DNA of 64,000 bases from Adiantum capillus-veneris (taxonomy: Eukaryota; Streptophyta; Polypodiopsida; Polypodiales; Pteridaceae), in the NCBI GenBank assembly GCA_014529385.2, contig CM043944.1:66478895-66542894 (forward strand), in the 5' to 3' direction. The position numbers and the translations under genes were made by a program. A model generated the notes under the pieces. The model was not told the origin of the DNA and made no database searches. It saw only the letters and a list, made by a program, of their open reading frames with translations. This document shows positions 10,501 to 21,480 of this stretch, piece by piece; within the stretch, counting starts at the first letter, position 1, and each line of letters opens with the position of its first letter.

Positions 10501-11500
10501 TTTGGAAAACCTTGAAGGGTAAGATAAGGTATATTAAAAAAAAAAACATCAGAATTATTTAATCCTAAGTTTGAGCTCTGTTTATCTGGCTATTATGCTC
10601 TGAAGTCTCCCCCCCCTCTCTTGTTGCCCTAAGGATCCTTTGGATAAATAGACCCATCGGTCCACAAATCCAAATGATGTTCCTTGTTTGTCCTTCTAAG
10701 TTCTTTCTCCCGTTGAGATAAGAAAGACTCCCTCCTACGTTTCTGCAATGGTGCATACTCTTGCAATACATCAACATGAAGATTATGTGTGTTATTTCTT
10801 TGGGTAAGTGTTAAAGATGAAGGGGCTGAGGATTGCAAGTTTAAATTAGTGTTTTCATCAGGAAAAGAATCATTCTCCATTCCTAGAGTTGATAGAGAAA
10901 AAGATGGAGACTCGAAACTCATGAAATATCTCAGGTTTTGGGAGGGAAGGCCATATTCTCAAGTTTAGAGTCGATAGAGTTCGTGTGGCTTATGTTTCTG
11001 GAGGGAACGCTTGTAAGTTGGCATTTCAAATCATTAGTCATACGGTTACTTGGATTCCTGACAAGAGAGCGAAGGATAAGAATGATAAAGACGGTGGCTA
11101 CCTACCAAAGAATGTCATTTTGGCTTTTTGTTGCACAGAAAAGTATCACATAAAATGCACAATTTAACATTTTGATTTTCTCTCTCTAAGCCGATGTGGC
11201 ACTTCTTACAGGGCCCAAAAGTGAGTCCAACTTTCTCCTAATGCAACAATCTGGAAGGCCAACTAAACCACAATCTAGAGTCTCACTACTCTCAACTACA
11301 CCACCTAGCCACATACACACAAACCGAACAAAACTCAATAAACCACGCCAAAATCATACGGAACCTAAGAAACAACATCCTCTCACTAGGATACACCTGT
11401 CCCTAAGCCTCTACACTCAAAATCCTCGCTCTAAACCTATCTACGGAAAACGCATATAAAGACGGAGCAGTATTTTGAAAGTGTCAAAAACTAACAACTA
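10501..11500. other. Unassigned kilobase
   Basis: A 97-residue minus-strand frame (10922-10629) and short plus-strand frames (10938-11167, 11196-11459) are open, but none resembles a family I know. The minus frame ends LDLWTDGSIYP, faintly like the first strand of an RNase H domain. I would not call a gene. Confidence 0.3.
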
Positions 11501-11731
11501 TGAGTACCTATGCGTAGCTTATGTCACTATGATTCTAATGACTATTTGCACGCATAAAATAGACATCATTTGATATATTTATAGTTGCAAATAGCTCGGA
11601 TGCAGGAGCGTTTATGCTCCATTCCACAAGGAATGCTTGGCATTGATGCATAGCTCTTGTTGAGGCTAGCGCAATGGTGCAGTCAAATCTACAATGTGAT
11701 GAGCAAGTGGGGAGTAGCGCCAGCATGAAGC

Positions 11732-11795
<64 letters not shown>

Positions 11796-12094
11796 TCTCT
11801 CACACACAATAGACGGAAACACTAAACTATGATTATGATAAAAGGTTTTTTTACAAAATGACCTAGGTACCTTATATACTAAGGTCACCTTAAGTTAAAC
11901 CTAAAATAGAGTTTGAGGGGTCAAATGTCTTTGTATTTAAAATCTAGAAGTGCCATTGCACCCCGAATTCTACTGCTAGACAAACGACCTACTTATTACA
12001 AATGATGTTTATAACCATAATTCGTAGCATTCCATAACTCTCAGAGAATAATAATTTGTTAAGTTATGTCGTTTTGTTGACCCAGCCGTCAACA
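11500..12094 (-). repeat. LTR-E, minus-strand copy
   Basis: Read on the minus strand from 12094 it begins TGTTGACGG, like the plus copy at 19. It contains a TTTGTAATAAGTAGG block like the plus copy's TTTGTAATAATTTGAGTAG, then a GA tract (CT on the plus strand, 11735-11792) and a region whose translation still matches the plus copy (TIALASTRAMHQCQ versus TIVLAMARASIQCQ). No polypurine tract is seen just before it on the minus strand, so it is a solo or rearranged LTR. The left end near 11500 is approximate. Confidence 0.5.
11735..11792. repeat. (CT)29 microsatellite inside LTR-E minus copy
   Basis: Uninterrupted CT run of 58 bases. Equivalent in position, reverse-complemented, to the GA run at 223-292. 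Confidence 0.95.
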
Positions 12095-12299
12095 CACAAG
12101 CACCCAAATGGAACACTAACATAACTGAGTACTTAAGAAACAAGACCTTCCGAAAGGGATGGAGCAAGGCAAGAATGAGAGTTGTAGAAGAATAAGAAAA
12201 CCATTATCTGCTAATCAAAAACCAACTATATAGGCAAGGAAAGGACAAATAACTATGATTTTGTGCTACGAAAAGTGAATATTACATTATCCTAGAACA

Positions 12300-13505
12300 A
12301 GCATTCTTAGACCAGCCAGGGAAACATTTCTCTGTTGATAAAATGACAAAGCTAGTACTTCACTCAGGCAGATGGTGGCCAACCCTGTTTAGAGATGTAG
12401 AGACCTATGTCAAACAATGTGATGAATGTCAACACAGAAAACCAAACATTTCTCTGTTGATAAAACGACAAAGCTAGTACTTCACTCAGGCATATGGTGG
12501 CCAACCCTGTTTAGAGATGTAGAGACCTATGTCAAACAATGTGATGAATGTCAACACAAAAAACCACCCCTACAGAGAGATGAAATTTCATTATGAACAA
12601 TGATAGGTGTATGCAATTTTACCAAATGGAGGATCGACTTTATTGGCCCCATCATACCACGTGCATATATGTCACATGAACAATACATCATAGTAGCAAC
12701 AGTTTACATGACTAAATGGATGAAAGAAAAGGCAACACAGAAAAATGATACACGGACTACGGCTTAATTCATTTTTGAACATATCTTCACCGAATATAAT
12801 CTACCCATTGAAATAGTGAGGGATATGGGAACAAAATTTTTCAACAACGTCATTGAAAGCTTCCTTGATGACCTCATGGTGATCTGTCACGAATCAGCAC
12901 CCTATTACCTTTCAGAGTAGCTTTTAAAACTTCCATCGGGACGACTCCTTTTAACCCTGTGTTTGGCATTAATGCAATTCTACCCATTGAATTATAAATT
13001 AAAACGTTATGAGTCGCAACACAATTAGGATGGATAGGACACCAACTGCTGGAGAGACTAGACACCCTGAAGCAATTGGATGAAACCAGAGTAAGAGCGG
13101 TAGCCGAGATATATTCTCAAAAAAGACAAATGAAAGATTTTCATGCTCAACATGTGATTAGCAACAAGGAGTTCCAAAAAGGGTATTATTTTTTAATGTA
13201 TACCCTTAAACAACACTCCAAAAAACTAAAATAGCGAGGGATGGGGCCTTTTGTAATACATGATATATCACAAAGTGGCGCTAACAAGCTTGCAACATTG
13301 TAGGACAGCAGATGCCTACTTGGATTGTGGCTGTAGAATAAAGAAATATCTTCTTCTACTAACACCAGAGGAACTCCAAACAATACATGTAGTAGATCAG
13401 AGTAGAAGTCGAGTCCATGACATTCGGGAATGGGCACATGATGAAGCCAAAATCAGAATATTAAAGCGGCCCAACAGAACAATTGTATCAACTCCTCACC
13501 AATAG
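12300..13505 (+). pseudogene. Ty3-D integrase (Tat-like)
   Basis: The plus strand encodes, with many stops, an integrase in the proper order. The zinc-binding part at 12330-12450 has H-S-G-R-W-W-P-T-L and CDECQH (C-x2-C). The core at 12620-12900 has DFIGPIIPR, MTKWMKEKAT and VRDMGTKFF around the first two catalytic Asp. The C-terminal domain near 13240-13370 has GPFVIHDIS and GCRIKKYLLLLTPEELQ. The last block matches GCRLKKYNFPLTNELLE at the end of the Ty3-C integrase, so D and C belong to one Tat/Ogre-like lineage. RT and RNase H are absent: the element is truncated at about 12100-12300. A 122-bp tandem duplication disrupts the zinc-binding part. Confidence 0.75.
12322..12565. repeat. 122-bp tandem duplication in Ty3-D integrase
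   Basis: Copies 12322-12443 and 12444-12565 differ at only a few bases (for example AAATGACAA versus AAACGACAA, and GGCAGATGG versus GGCATATGG). The unit holds the whole zinc-binding block ending in CDECQH. Because 122 is not a multiple of three, it shifts the frame. The small divergence shows that the duplication is not a recent event or an assembly artefact. Confidence 0.93.
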
Positions 13506-13535
13506 CATCCATACAAACGGAGGTTACATGGTTAG

Positions 13536-13958
13536 GTGTCATGGATTTACGCATGCAACTTGCTGATGGCACCACAACGTGCATTAGTGGACACTCGGGC
13601 AAGAGAAAATTTTGTTAACTACTCCACTTTTAGGAAATTAACAAAGGAACCTCTAACACCAAATACTATGGGGTTCAAAGTGGCAAACATAGGCACAATG
13701 GAGAGTCTGGGATATGTAAATTTACCAATAACTATTGATGGAGCATTTTATCCTCATCAGTTTCATGTGGTAAAGGATAAAGATCTTAATGAAGCACTTA
13801 TTATGGGAGTGCCATGGATGTGCACTTGTCAAGCCACACCCAACTGGCATGATAGTACTTTGCAGCTCAGTCAAGATGGCCAATCTTTTGTCACACCCTT
13901 TGTACCAACAGACTATGTATGGGAACCTTTCCAATCGACATCCGATCCAATCCACTGA
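13536..13958 (+). CDS. Retropepsin-like aspartic protease frame downstream of the Ty3-D integrase
   Basis: An open 140-codon stretch. It opens after a stop at 13533-13535 and its first ATG is residue 11 (13566). Residues 16-22 read ALVDTRA, the active-site loop of retroviral-type aspartic proteases, with Gly replaced by Arg (usual D-T-G-A or D-S-G-A). Residues 59-68 (GYVNLPITID) and 73-79 (PHQFHVV) fit the central strands, and LIMGVPWM at 88-95 is the second hydrophobic-Gly signature (usually L-G-x-P-W-L). The fold is about the usual length. It starts only some 30 bases after the integrase remnant and lies before the polypurine tract at 14535, so within this element it follows integrase, whereas in known Ty3 elements protease precedes RT. 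The active-site change probably makes it inactive. It could instead be a piece of another element fused here. Confidence 0.65.
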   Translation: MSWIYACNLLMAPQRALVDTRARENFVNYSTFRKLTKEPLTPNTMGFKVANIGTMESLGYVNLPITIDGAFYPHQFHVVKDKDLNEALIMGVPWMCTCQATPNWHDSTLQLSQDGQSFVTPFVPTDYVWEPFQSTSDPIH

Positions 13959-14065
13959 TGTTCTCCAACGGTAGTCAACAAAATTTGGGTTGAAAAATCC
14001 ATTATGTAAACCAATCCGAATAATTATGGAAACCCAAACGACATGGAAATACAAGGCCACCCACG

Positions 14066-14395
14066 GTGCATCAACAGAAACCCGATCTCGCCAAACCGCC
14101 CAAGGCTTTTGTCAAGAAACCTAGGCCAATACAATCTCAACATCAACAACCAAAAGAAGTAAAGTGGGCATGGAAACCAAAACTTCATTTCTCATTGGAT
14201 GCCTTGACCACGAAGACCACATCCAAGCAATTTCAGTGGCGACCAAAACAAAGCCCTCAATCACAAGACAAGGCAAGGTCACCACTTCTAGAGGCAACTG
14301 TCAAACAATGGGGTCATCTTCTACAAATACTTTTGTTTGGACCATGCAGCTTCAATATGACCTCACCATTGAACACAACTAAACCTATTGTTTAG
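14066..14395 (+). CDS. Basic, Gln/Lys-rich frame of unknown function in Ty3-D
   Basis: A 109-codon open stretch rich in Lys, Gln and Pro (KPPKAFVKKPRP, then KEVKWAWKPK). It follows the protease-like frame with one change of frame and ends about 140 bases before the polypurine tract. Basic low-complexity tails of this sort occur after protease or Gag domains in plant elements, but no domain can be named. It may simply be the C-terminal tail of the 13536-13958 protein. Confidence 0.35.
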   Translation: MHQQKPDLAKPPKAFVKKPRPIQSQHQQPKEVKWAWKPKLHFSLDALTTKTTSKQFQWRPKQSPQSQDKARSPLLEATVKQWGHLLQILLFGPCSFNMTSPLNTTKPIV

Positions 14396-14534
14396 AACCT
14401 ATATCTTGCACAACATTTTGTTACCACATGCATATCCTCAATTCACATCATAGAGCCACAATATACGGCTATGCATAGACACATACTTTGTTCCCATGCA
14501 CTTTGACACATGTTTGTCTGGGATGAATCACTCT

Positions 14535-14549
14535 AGGAAGGGGGGAAAA
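14535..14549 (+). other. Polypurine tract of Ty3-D
   Basis: AGGAAGGGGGGAAAA directly precedes TG at 14550. It marks the start of the 3' LTR and fixes the element's orientation as plus. Confidence 0.75.
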
Positions 14550-15118
14550 TGCAGCAAGATCATAATTTGATCATCATTTTGTATATATTAGCATCATTCT
14601 TTTCTTTTTCTTAAATAGTTTTTCAGAGCCTTATAACTCTTAGCAGGCATAATCATGAGCCATATTGACACCATCCAAACGCCATGTTAAGAATATGTAT
14701 GTATGAGAGCTTACACTAATTCTGGGAAAATTTTGGCCCACTAATAATAATTGTAGCTAAGTTTTCTTTACTAAAAAGATAAAAATGATAGATAATTAAC
14801 AGAAATTGATAAGACAAGCCAAAAAAGTCCGAATGGACTTTTGAAAGAAAGCAGTGAAACTTCAAAGCAAGGGCTTTGAACATGGAAAATATGGAAAATT
14901 TTGACACACAAGAGATTTTGAGCCAACTTTTAAAGGATCAAAACTGCAAGTTGAAGGCCATTTCTTGACTGAATATCAGAATGAAGAATGGTTTGAACTA
15001 CAGGTGATATGAACAACAAGATAGGATCAATGGAGGTAAGTATGAATGGGGAATTCCTGGTAGATTGGGAACATTTAGCGAAATGAGGCAAGATAATCTA
15101 CATAAGCCAAATGAGCTA

Positions 15119-15211
<93 letters not shown>

Positions 15212-15260
15212 AGCATAGGATTTTCCGTTTTGTTTCTTCCCGCTGTGCGAGTACCTTGGT
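14550..15260 (+). repeat. 3' LTR of Ty3-D (right end not fixed)
   Basis: Starts TGCAGCAAGATC after the polypurine tract. It contains a (GA)43 run at 15122-15207 followed by TTTTCCGTTTTGTTTCTTCCC, faintly similar to the bases after the GA run in LTR-E. No second copy of this LTR was found in the window, so the right end is a guess. Confidence 0.5.
15122..15207. repeat. (GA)43 microsatellite in LTR-D
   Basis: Uninterrupted GA run of 86 bases, one of the longest in the window. Confidence 0.97.
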
Positions 15261-15359
15261 AGCTCTTATTACATCAGATTTGACGGGTATGATCATTAAC
15301 CCTACAAGAACATGTATGTATGCCCCATACTGCATCAGCATTACCAAAAAAACATCTCA

Positions 15360-16720
15360 GAGCAGATCAAAGTCACAAAACCTGCAAGTTGTCAAGGCCC
15401 AGGGGGGACTCCAAACCTCACCCAAAATAAGAAACGCTTCATCAGCTCGAGAGTACAAAACAGTTGCAAAAGGTGGTGGAACATGGATTGCGATCCATGT
15501 TCCCCATTCCCTAATATCTAAAAAATTTTCACAGTAGCATCCCCATATGCCCATGAGCAACTTCCACTAGCTGAAATTTCAAAATGCCTCCCAACATGGA
15601 TCACGATCCATGTAACTTTTTGCTAAAATCAGGGCAGGAGTGTTCACTAGCTAGGGGATGCAAAAGTATGACTAACCATGCAAAAATAGTCATAAGACTT
15701 TTAAATCATCAAATCCTCATGGTTTGTTACCATCAATCTACAAACGGTCTTTTGGTAGTAATTAAGGAAAAAATGGCCTGTTTCCACCAAAAAACTCATG
15801 GAGTAGGGTTAGGAGAAGAGTATGAAGCTTCCCCACTTGCCAGAGCAGCAATTAAAACTTCTTAGGACTTTATTCCAAAGCCAACTAAAACAGAAGGGAG
15901 TTCGGAAGAAAATGAAAGACAATCATCAAGGAGACGTAACTTAAAGGTGTAGTTAGGGTCAAAGCAAAGCAAAAGGGTACCTGCAAAGTTGTGCAAATTG
16001 TGTAGATCAATTTTCCTATTTAGATGAATTCAAAATCTGGTGGAAGTTGGTGGGGAGCTAAGCAAAGCTGTGATTTTTAGACACAAATCATCTAGAATCA
16101 AGACAATAACAGATATCACTCAAAGCATGTGCCCAAAAGTGGTTCCAAAAAACCGATATGGTCAAAACGAAAAAAATATGGCCATAAACTAGGAAATTGA
16201 GTAAACATAGGAAAAACATGTCCAAAATTGAAAATATTTCACCAGCGTGCTAGGAAGACCTATAGGAACATGTGTGCAAGAAGCTGTGTCAAAATCCTTT
16301 CCAACATGAATCGCAATCCATGTACCTTTTTGCCCAACCAGAGAAACATTCATACCATCTGGCACAGTATATTTAACAAAGCCAATCCATGAAGTTTCAA
16401 GTCATTTGGATTCCAAAATCCACATCAAACTGACAAATTTCTCTAAGTCCGAGGATGATTTTCAAAAATTGACCTAAGTACAAGACCAATGATCCAAATC
16501 CCAAAAATTTTGGACCAAGGCACCATCTTGATGAACCCTATTAGCTGGTATTTTCAGATCTTCATTATGTTGCCCATCATGGATTGCGATCCATGTTCCC
16601 CAAATCCTAAAACCAGAGAAAATTGTAGAGTAGCATTCCCATATGTCTAGGAACTACCTCCCCTAGTTGGAATTGCAAAATGCTTCCCAACATGCATCAC
16701 AATCCATCTACAGAATTCAG
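15360..16720. repeat. Repeats built round the palindrome ATGGATTGCGATCCAT
   Basis: Five near-palindromes occur at 15481-15500, 15594-15613, 16304-16323, 16579-16594 and 16690-16709; the strongest pairs ACATGGAT with ATCCATGT round a 4-base loop. The first pair and the last pair are each spaced 111-113 bases, and the sequence between them is alike (GTAGCAT(C/T)CCCATATG, then AAAATGC(C/T)TCCCAACATG). So a block of about 1.1 kb is duplicated in tandem. A sixth, weaker copy lies at 21192-21215 in LTR-G. No reading frame is evident. The region may be the untranslated leader of the coding remnant that starts at 16909. Confidence 0.7.
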
Positions 16721-16908
16721 ATGTTACCCTATGACTTTGTGCCTATAGTAATCTGAGATGCACTGATGAAATTTGGTCAAATTTGGGGTAGTTTTGGCAA
16801 AGTGATGCTCATTTTTCATTTTATGGTCAAAGTTTGCGTTTTCTTCAACTTTTCGATAGTTTTTTATCAATAGCTAAATCTTGTTTCCAATCTAAAACTG
16901 ACCTCAAG

Positions 16909-19900
16909 ATGCCTCGAAGGAAAGTACAAAGGGAGTGGGAGGCATCACCATATGAGATCAAAGATATATCCTCAAATGAGAAGGCCCATATCACAGAATA
17001 GGTGCTCGAAGCAATACCGACCAATATATTCATCGAAAGATTTCAAGCAGTGGATGGAGAGATAGTAAAGACTACCATGTTTCCAAGGGAATTATGGACA
17101 CTACACCAAACATCCAAAGTGCAAGAGGGGCCAAGTGCCTTCAAATGGACAGATTTTTATGACTACCGCCATGGGGAACGGATTTTAGAAGGGCTCATGA
17201 ACTCATAAGCTCTATTTAATATAATGGGAAAGCCACCCTGACAGACAAAGATAGCGCAATAGTCAAACTTAAAATCATCACGAAAATAATCAATGAGGCT
17301 CTCCATCTACAGCAAGAGACACACAATCTATTGCAAAAGACAAAAGCAATAGATAATGACAAAGACTTTTTGAAGCAAAGAGGACACAAGTTGACATACC
17401 AAAATTTGATATACTCAGAAACAAAATTGCCATTGCGTCTCATATCGAAACATTTCAAAGTACATAAGCCACCAAGGTACATTGAACCGTAGTAGTAATG
17501 GCAATGGGCTTAACAGAAAGAAGAGTGGTCAGCTGCTGCTATGACTTTGGCAATTACCTCATCGATAACATAGTAGAAGCAAATCTTAAGGGGAGCCAAA
17601 AGAGCAAGACCTACGTGAACGCTAGAGCACTGCTCACTCGAATTGCCTACCAAGCATTGGGAATGATTGCTTATCTTCCACCTGAAGAACCATAGATAGA
17701 TTTGATCCACAAATCTAGAAGAGCAGTAAAATTAGTAGCCAGACATCCACAAGGCCAAAATTAGAGGTTAAAAAAACAAGACAGAGCGCAACAAGAATGG
17801 ACACTGACAGAAGTGAGAAGAGGTGGATGCACATAATAGCAAGAAAGCGGGCTCTAAAGAAAGAGATACCCCTTCAAAATACCAATCTTCAGATGAGGAG
17901 CATGGGGGTGAGTTTTTTATGAGACATATAAGATTGAAAAAGAGAACAACCCGGGTGGTAGAGGCCATCCCACTTACCCAAGCCAGAAGAACAATGAAAG
18001 AAGCGCAAGTGCAAAGAGAAATAATCCAACAATAGAAGCATGAAGAGAAAAAAAATAAGGGAACATAAATGGACAATGGAAAAGAGGAAGAGGAAGAAGA
18101 AGGCGTATCTTTACTACATAGCCAAAGAGCAGCTCTTGAACGGATCAAACAACGTAAAAGACAAGAAGCCAAGGAGAATTTGAATATTGCCAACGACATG
18201 CGGCAACGGATTCAGAATGAGCTCAAATGAAAGATGGATCAAAGAGAAAGAGAAGAGGCAAAGCGGCCATGCGTTGATGATATCAAATCATTCAAAGAAT
18301 CTATGAAGGCCAAGGAAGAAGATGATAACCAAGAAGATAAGGGAGAGCAGGACATGCTAGACCAGCAAGGTTATAATTTTGAATCTCCAAAAGGCAAAGA
18401 GGTACCTTCAGAGTTTGGAACAAAAAAAGAGAAGAAGCTGTAGACCTTCGCAAAGAAAGGGCAAATAAGGTGCTCTCACAAGAGAAGGTGGATCAAGAAA
18501 AAGAGACAGCACTGCCATAAACTACTACAGTTCCAGCTACTACAGAAGTACTAAAAACAAAGGAAAGAATGGCTGGAACATCGGAATAAGGTAAAAGAAG
18601 CTGGCAAAAACCATGATCCCCTCATTTGCAAGCTATAATAGAGGAGGGAGCATAAATGATCAGGTCATTTGACATTGATGCCTATTTAGAGAATATCAAG
18701 ATCCAATTCCAATACCAAAGAGCTCTCTACGGCTTCCATGAGCTACAACTGGAAGACATCAAGAAGGAGGCATCTAAAGGAACTAAACACACTCTACAGC
18801 TACAAAATAAAATAGAGGAGCTGCAAAGAGAACATGAAAATGTGGCCTATTACTACAAGGAGATCTAGTAATCCAATGAGGCCAACACTATTCTGCAAGT
18901 CGAGCAGCAACGGGTAGAGGAGGAGCTGACTAGTGAAAGAGAGTAGAGTGAAAAGTTGTAAGAGTCCTACACGGTGGTCAGCAAGACTGTGACCCACCTT
19001 GTAGCCCTATAAGAGGGTGAAAGCGTGGTTTGGTGGTACAAAAAAAGGACCTATTTGTAGTTTAGGTCAAAACTTTTCGGACCTTGTGTTTTTAGATTCT
19101 CCTTTTGAAGATCTATCCAGTGATATATAGTATGATAGGTAGTTTTTCATGTGACATGTAGAAATTTTAGCTCAAAGATTTGTCAAAGGTGCTGTCAAGG
19201 ACAATCCTTTTTGTACCACCAAAGCGTGCTTTTAGCCAAGAGACACCGAGCTCCTCAAGCTTGAAAACTAGATCAACCTCGCTGAACAAAGAGGTCCAAG
19301 ATCTAAAGGAGGCCCTTGCTCAAGAAAAATATGATAGACAAATCATGACAGCAGGGCATAGAGCACTGTAAAAGACAAAGACGAGGAGATTGAAGATTTG
19401 ATAAAGTAGTTGGCAGAGGTGCGGGGAGATTTGGAGGCTCTAAGGGAAACACAAGAAAAGCCTGAACAAACAGTCCGAGTGGAATTTGAGAAAACAAGAG
19501 GATTTGAGCATTCCACCTTTGAAGCTCACCAAATAGATGTGCCAAGTATAAGCACATGAAAAGTAACGCAGGAATCTAAGATCCAGCCACCACATCCATA
19601 TCGGATTCAACCAAGAAAGAAATTTAGCACTGGATCTCAGATGTCAAAGACCCCTCACAAAAACAATATTTGTAATATGAAGTGAAAGTGTTGGAATTGG
19701 TTGCCCTGCTCATGATCACTCCAGATGAAGTAGTGAAAAATCTTGTGCATGAGATGATCACCTTGCCCCACTGATGCGACAAGAGGCCAGATTATGGAAA
19801 CACAAAATGCCTCCTGCTCTTGATCCAAACAACAGAGGGGTTTACAGAGATGTTTCTATCACCACAATACAAATTCAGACTATGATTGACAATCAACCCT

Positions 19901-20624
19901 CTGGCGAAATAAACGATTTGAACAGAAACCAACAGATGAAACATATTATAGGAATGCTCCGTAGCATCTCATGATCGATTGAACTTAATGTCCCATCAAC
20001 AGACGACGATCCTAGGAAATCTTTTACCCTTGGCAAACCAAAAGACCGGTAGTATTGAACTACCCCATCATAAAAAAGGCAAGCAATAACAACCCCCCGT
20101 CAGAGAAGTATATGGTTCAAACGCTCAGAGGGGTCATCAGCATGATGAAGGAGATCCAAATCTTGCATGCCAAATGCTCATGAAAATTTCCAAGATGCAA
20201 ATCACCTACATAATGACATTTAATGATATAGAGGCAGTGAAGCATCCCTCGTAGGTTTTTGTGGAAGACACAAGAGGTCTCTGCTGGAATATGGAGACAA
20301 AAATCCCAAGCAAAAATGTTATCATGGGATTATATGCGATAGTCATGTTCTTGCCCTCCCACTACATGCATACTTTCAAGCAGGCATTCATGACCGGATT
20401 CTTTGAGGTAGACTCCTCCATATTTAGTCCCATGACCAAAGATCTACCAACCCGACATATAGCCTATCAGAGCACTCGAAATAATAATCCTTCATAGAGC
20501 TGGAGACAAAAGTGGAGATCGAGGCAAGGGTGCAAACTTTCAGGCACCTCAGTGTGATGCTAGCAAAAAGACCGATCAACTACTAGAAGACACTACTAGG
20601 CAGATTGCAGGAGGACGTGCAATT
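16909..20624 (+). pseudogene. Decayed coiled-coil protein gene of an LTR element (unknown family)
   Basis: A first ATG at 16909 opens MPRRKVQREWEASPYEIKDI. Plus-strand coding character then continues, with stops and frameshifts, to 20624. An N-terminal part (17000-17700) has compact helical sequence such as DFGNYLIDNI and NARALLTRIAYQALG, which loosely resembles a helical domain found in many plant retroelement-borne proteins. From about 17770 to 19560 the sequence is Lys/Glu/Gln-rich coiled coil (for example HTLQLQNKIEELQREHEN near 18790 and EVQDLKEALAQEKY near 19290). A C-terminal part (19774-20600) has no known domain. No RT, integrase or zinc knuckle is present. The coding stretch runs right up to a polypurine tract and LTR, so it belongs to an element as a 3' or sole ORF. 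I cannot name its function. Confidence 0.5.
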
Positions 20625-20639
20625 AATAGGAAGGGGGAA
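20625..20639 (+). other. Polypurine tract before LTR-G
   Basis: AATAGGAAGGGGGAA directly followed by TGTTTGGTGG at 20640, the same layout as at 1-19 and 14535-14550. Confidence 0.7.
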
Positions 20640-21480
20640 TGTTTGGTGGACACAGCGGTCTGACATGTAAAAGGCGGATGTATACCAAACCTTGTAGTAC
20701 TCACTCATTTTTTTGAAAGAAGTGGTGTAATTCAGCTAATGAGGATTCTCAATTGTAATATATTTTTTCATGACCTCTTAGCCTCTTTGAGTCTACACCC
20801 CTTGTAAGTGGCCGAATGGCTGCGGGATAGTCCCCTTAACTCTTAACTCAAAACCCTTAGTTTTGAAAAGCACATCATCATTAGCTTGAAGGAGTATTAG
20901 ACATTTACTGTGAGAGCCTGTTGCTACTACAATTTGTAATCCACTTTTCTCCTTGTCTGGTAATCAAAATTTATCTCCGAATAGCACATTGTGTTCCTTG
21001 TCTCTTGCTCTACAATCTAAACATAATCATTATCGATTCTATTGTGGTTTGTAAAGTATTTCTTGTGATCCAAATGTATTGATTTGAGGTCTTAAATAAT
21101 TGTTATTTGATGTTTTGACCTTGGATAAGTGTTTCTATGCTTAAGGGGGACCTTTTCGTGTAGTTCTCTTTTAGCTTTTTGAACAATTTGCGTGATGGAT
21201 CGTGATTTATGTACCTTCCCAGATGGCTTCCAAACTTGGTAGAATTGTATCCTTAGGTGTTTTAATACCTCTCCTTAAATTTCCTTACATTTCCAATTCA
21301 TTTAGATGCCAAAAAGGTGTGATGACCTGGAGCGGTGAGATTAGCCATAGATTGATTTTCAGACTAGGAAGTGGTTGATTTTCTTTTGTCATAGTATGAA
21401 TAGCCCTCTGAGTTTACTTTGGTGATATTGACACTCTTGTTAAGTCTTTGTGCCCCATCCCGATTTGTTTTCTTGCATAT
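20640..21480 (+). repeat. LTR-G, 3' LTR (right end not fixed)
   Basis: Starts TGTTTGGTGG after the polypurine tract. It has no coding similarity and carries a weak copy of the ATGGAT...ATCCAT palindrome near 21195. The matching 5' LTR was not found in the window. Confidence 0.45.

Noticed and set aside
12075-12094. Small hairpin TGTTGACCCAGCCGTCAACA as a terminator or attachment site
   Set aside because: Better explained as the TGTTGACGG end of LTR-E next to a chance inverted GTTGAC.
15360-16720. Regularly spaced palindromes as a CRISPR array
   Set aside because: Spacing is irregular, repeats are diverged, the context is a plant retroelement, and there is no cas gene.
17768-18199. 143-codon Ser/Leu-rich minus-strand frame
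   Set aside because: Shadow of the Lys/Glu-rich plus-strand coiled coil.
14550-20640. LTR-D and LTR-G as the two LTRs of one element
   Set aside because: Their first 100 bases do not align (TGCAGCAAGATC versus TGTTTGGTGGAC).
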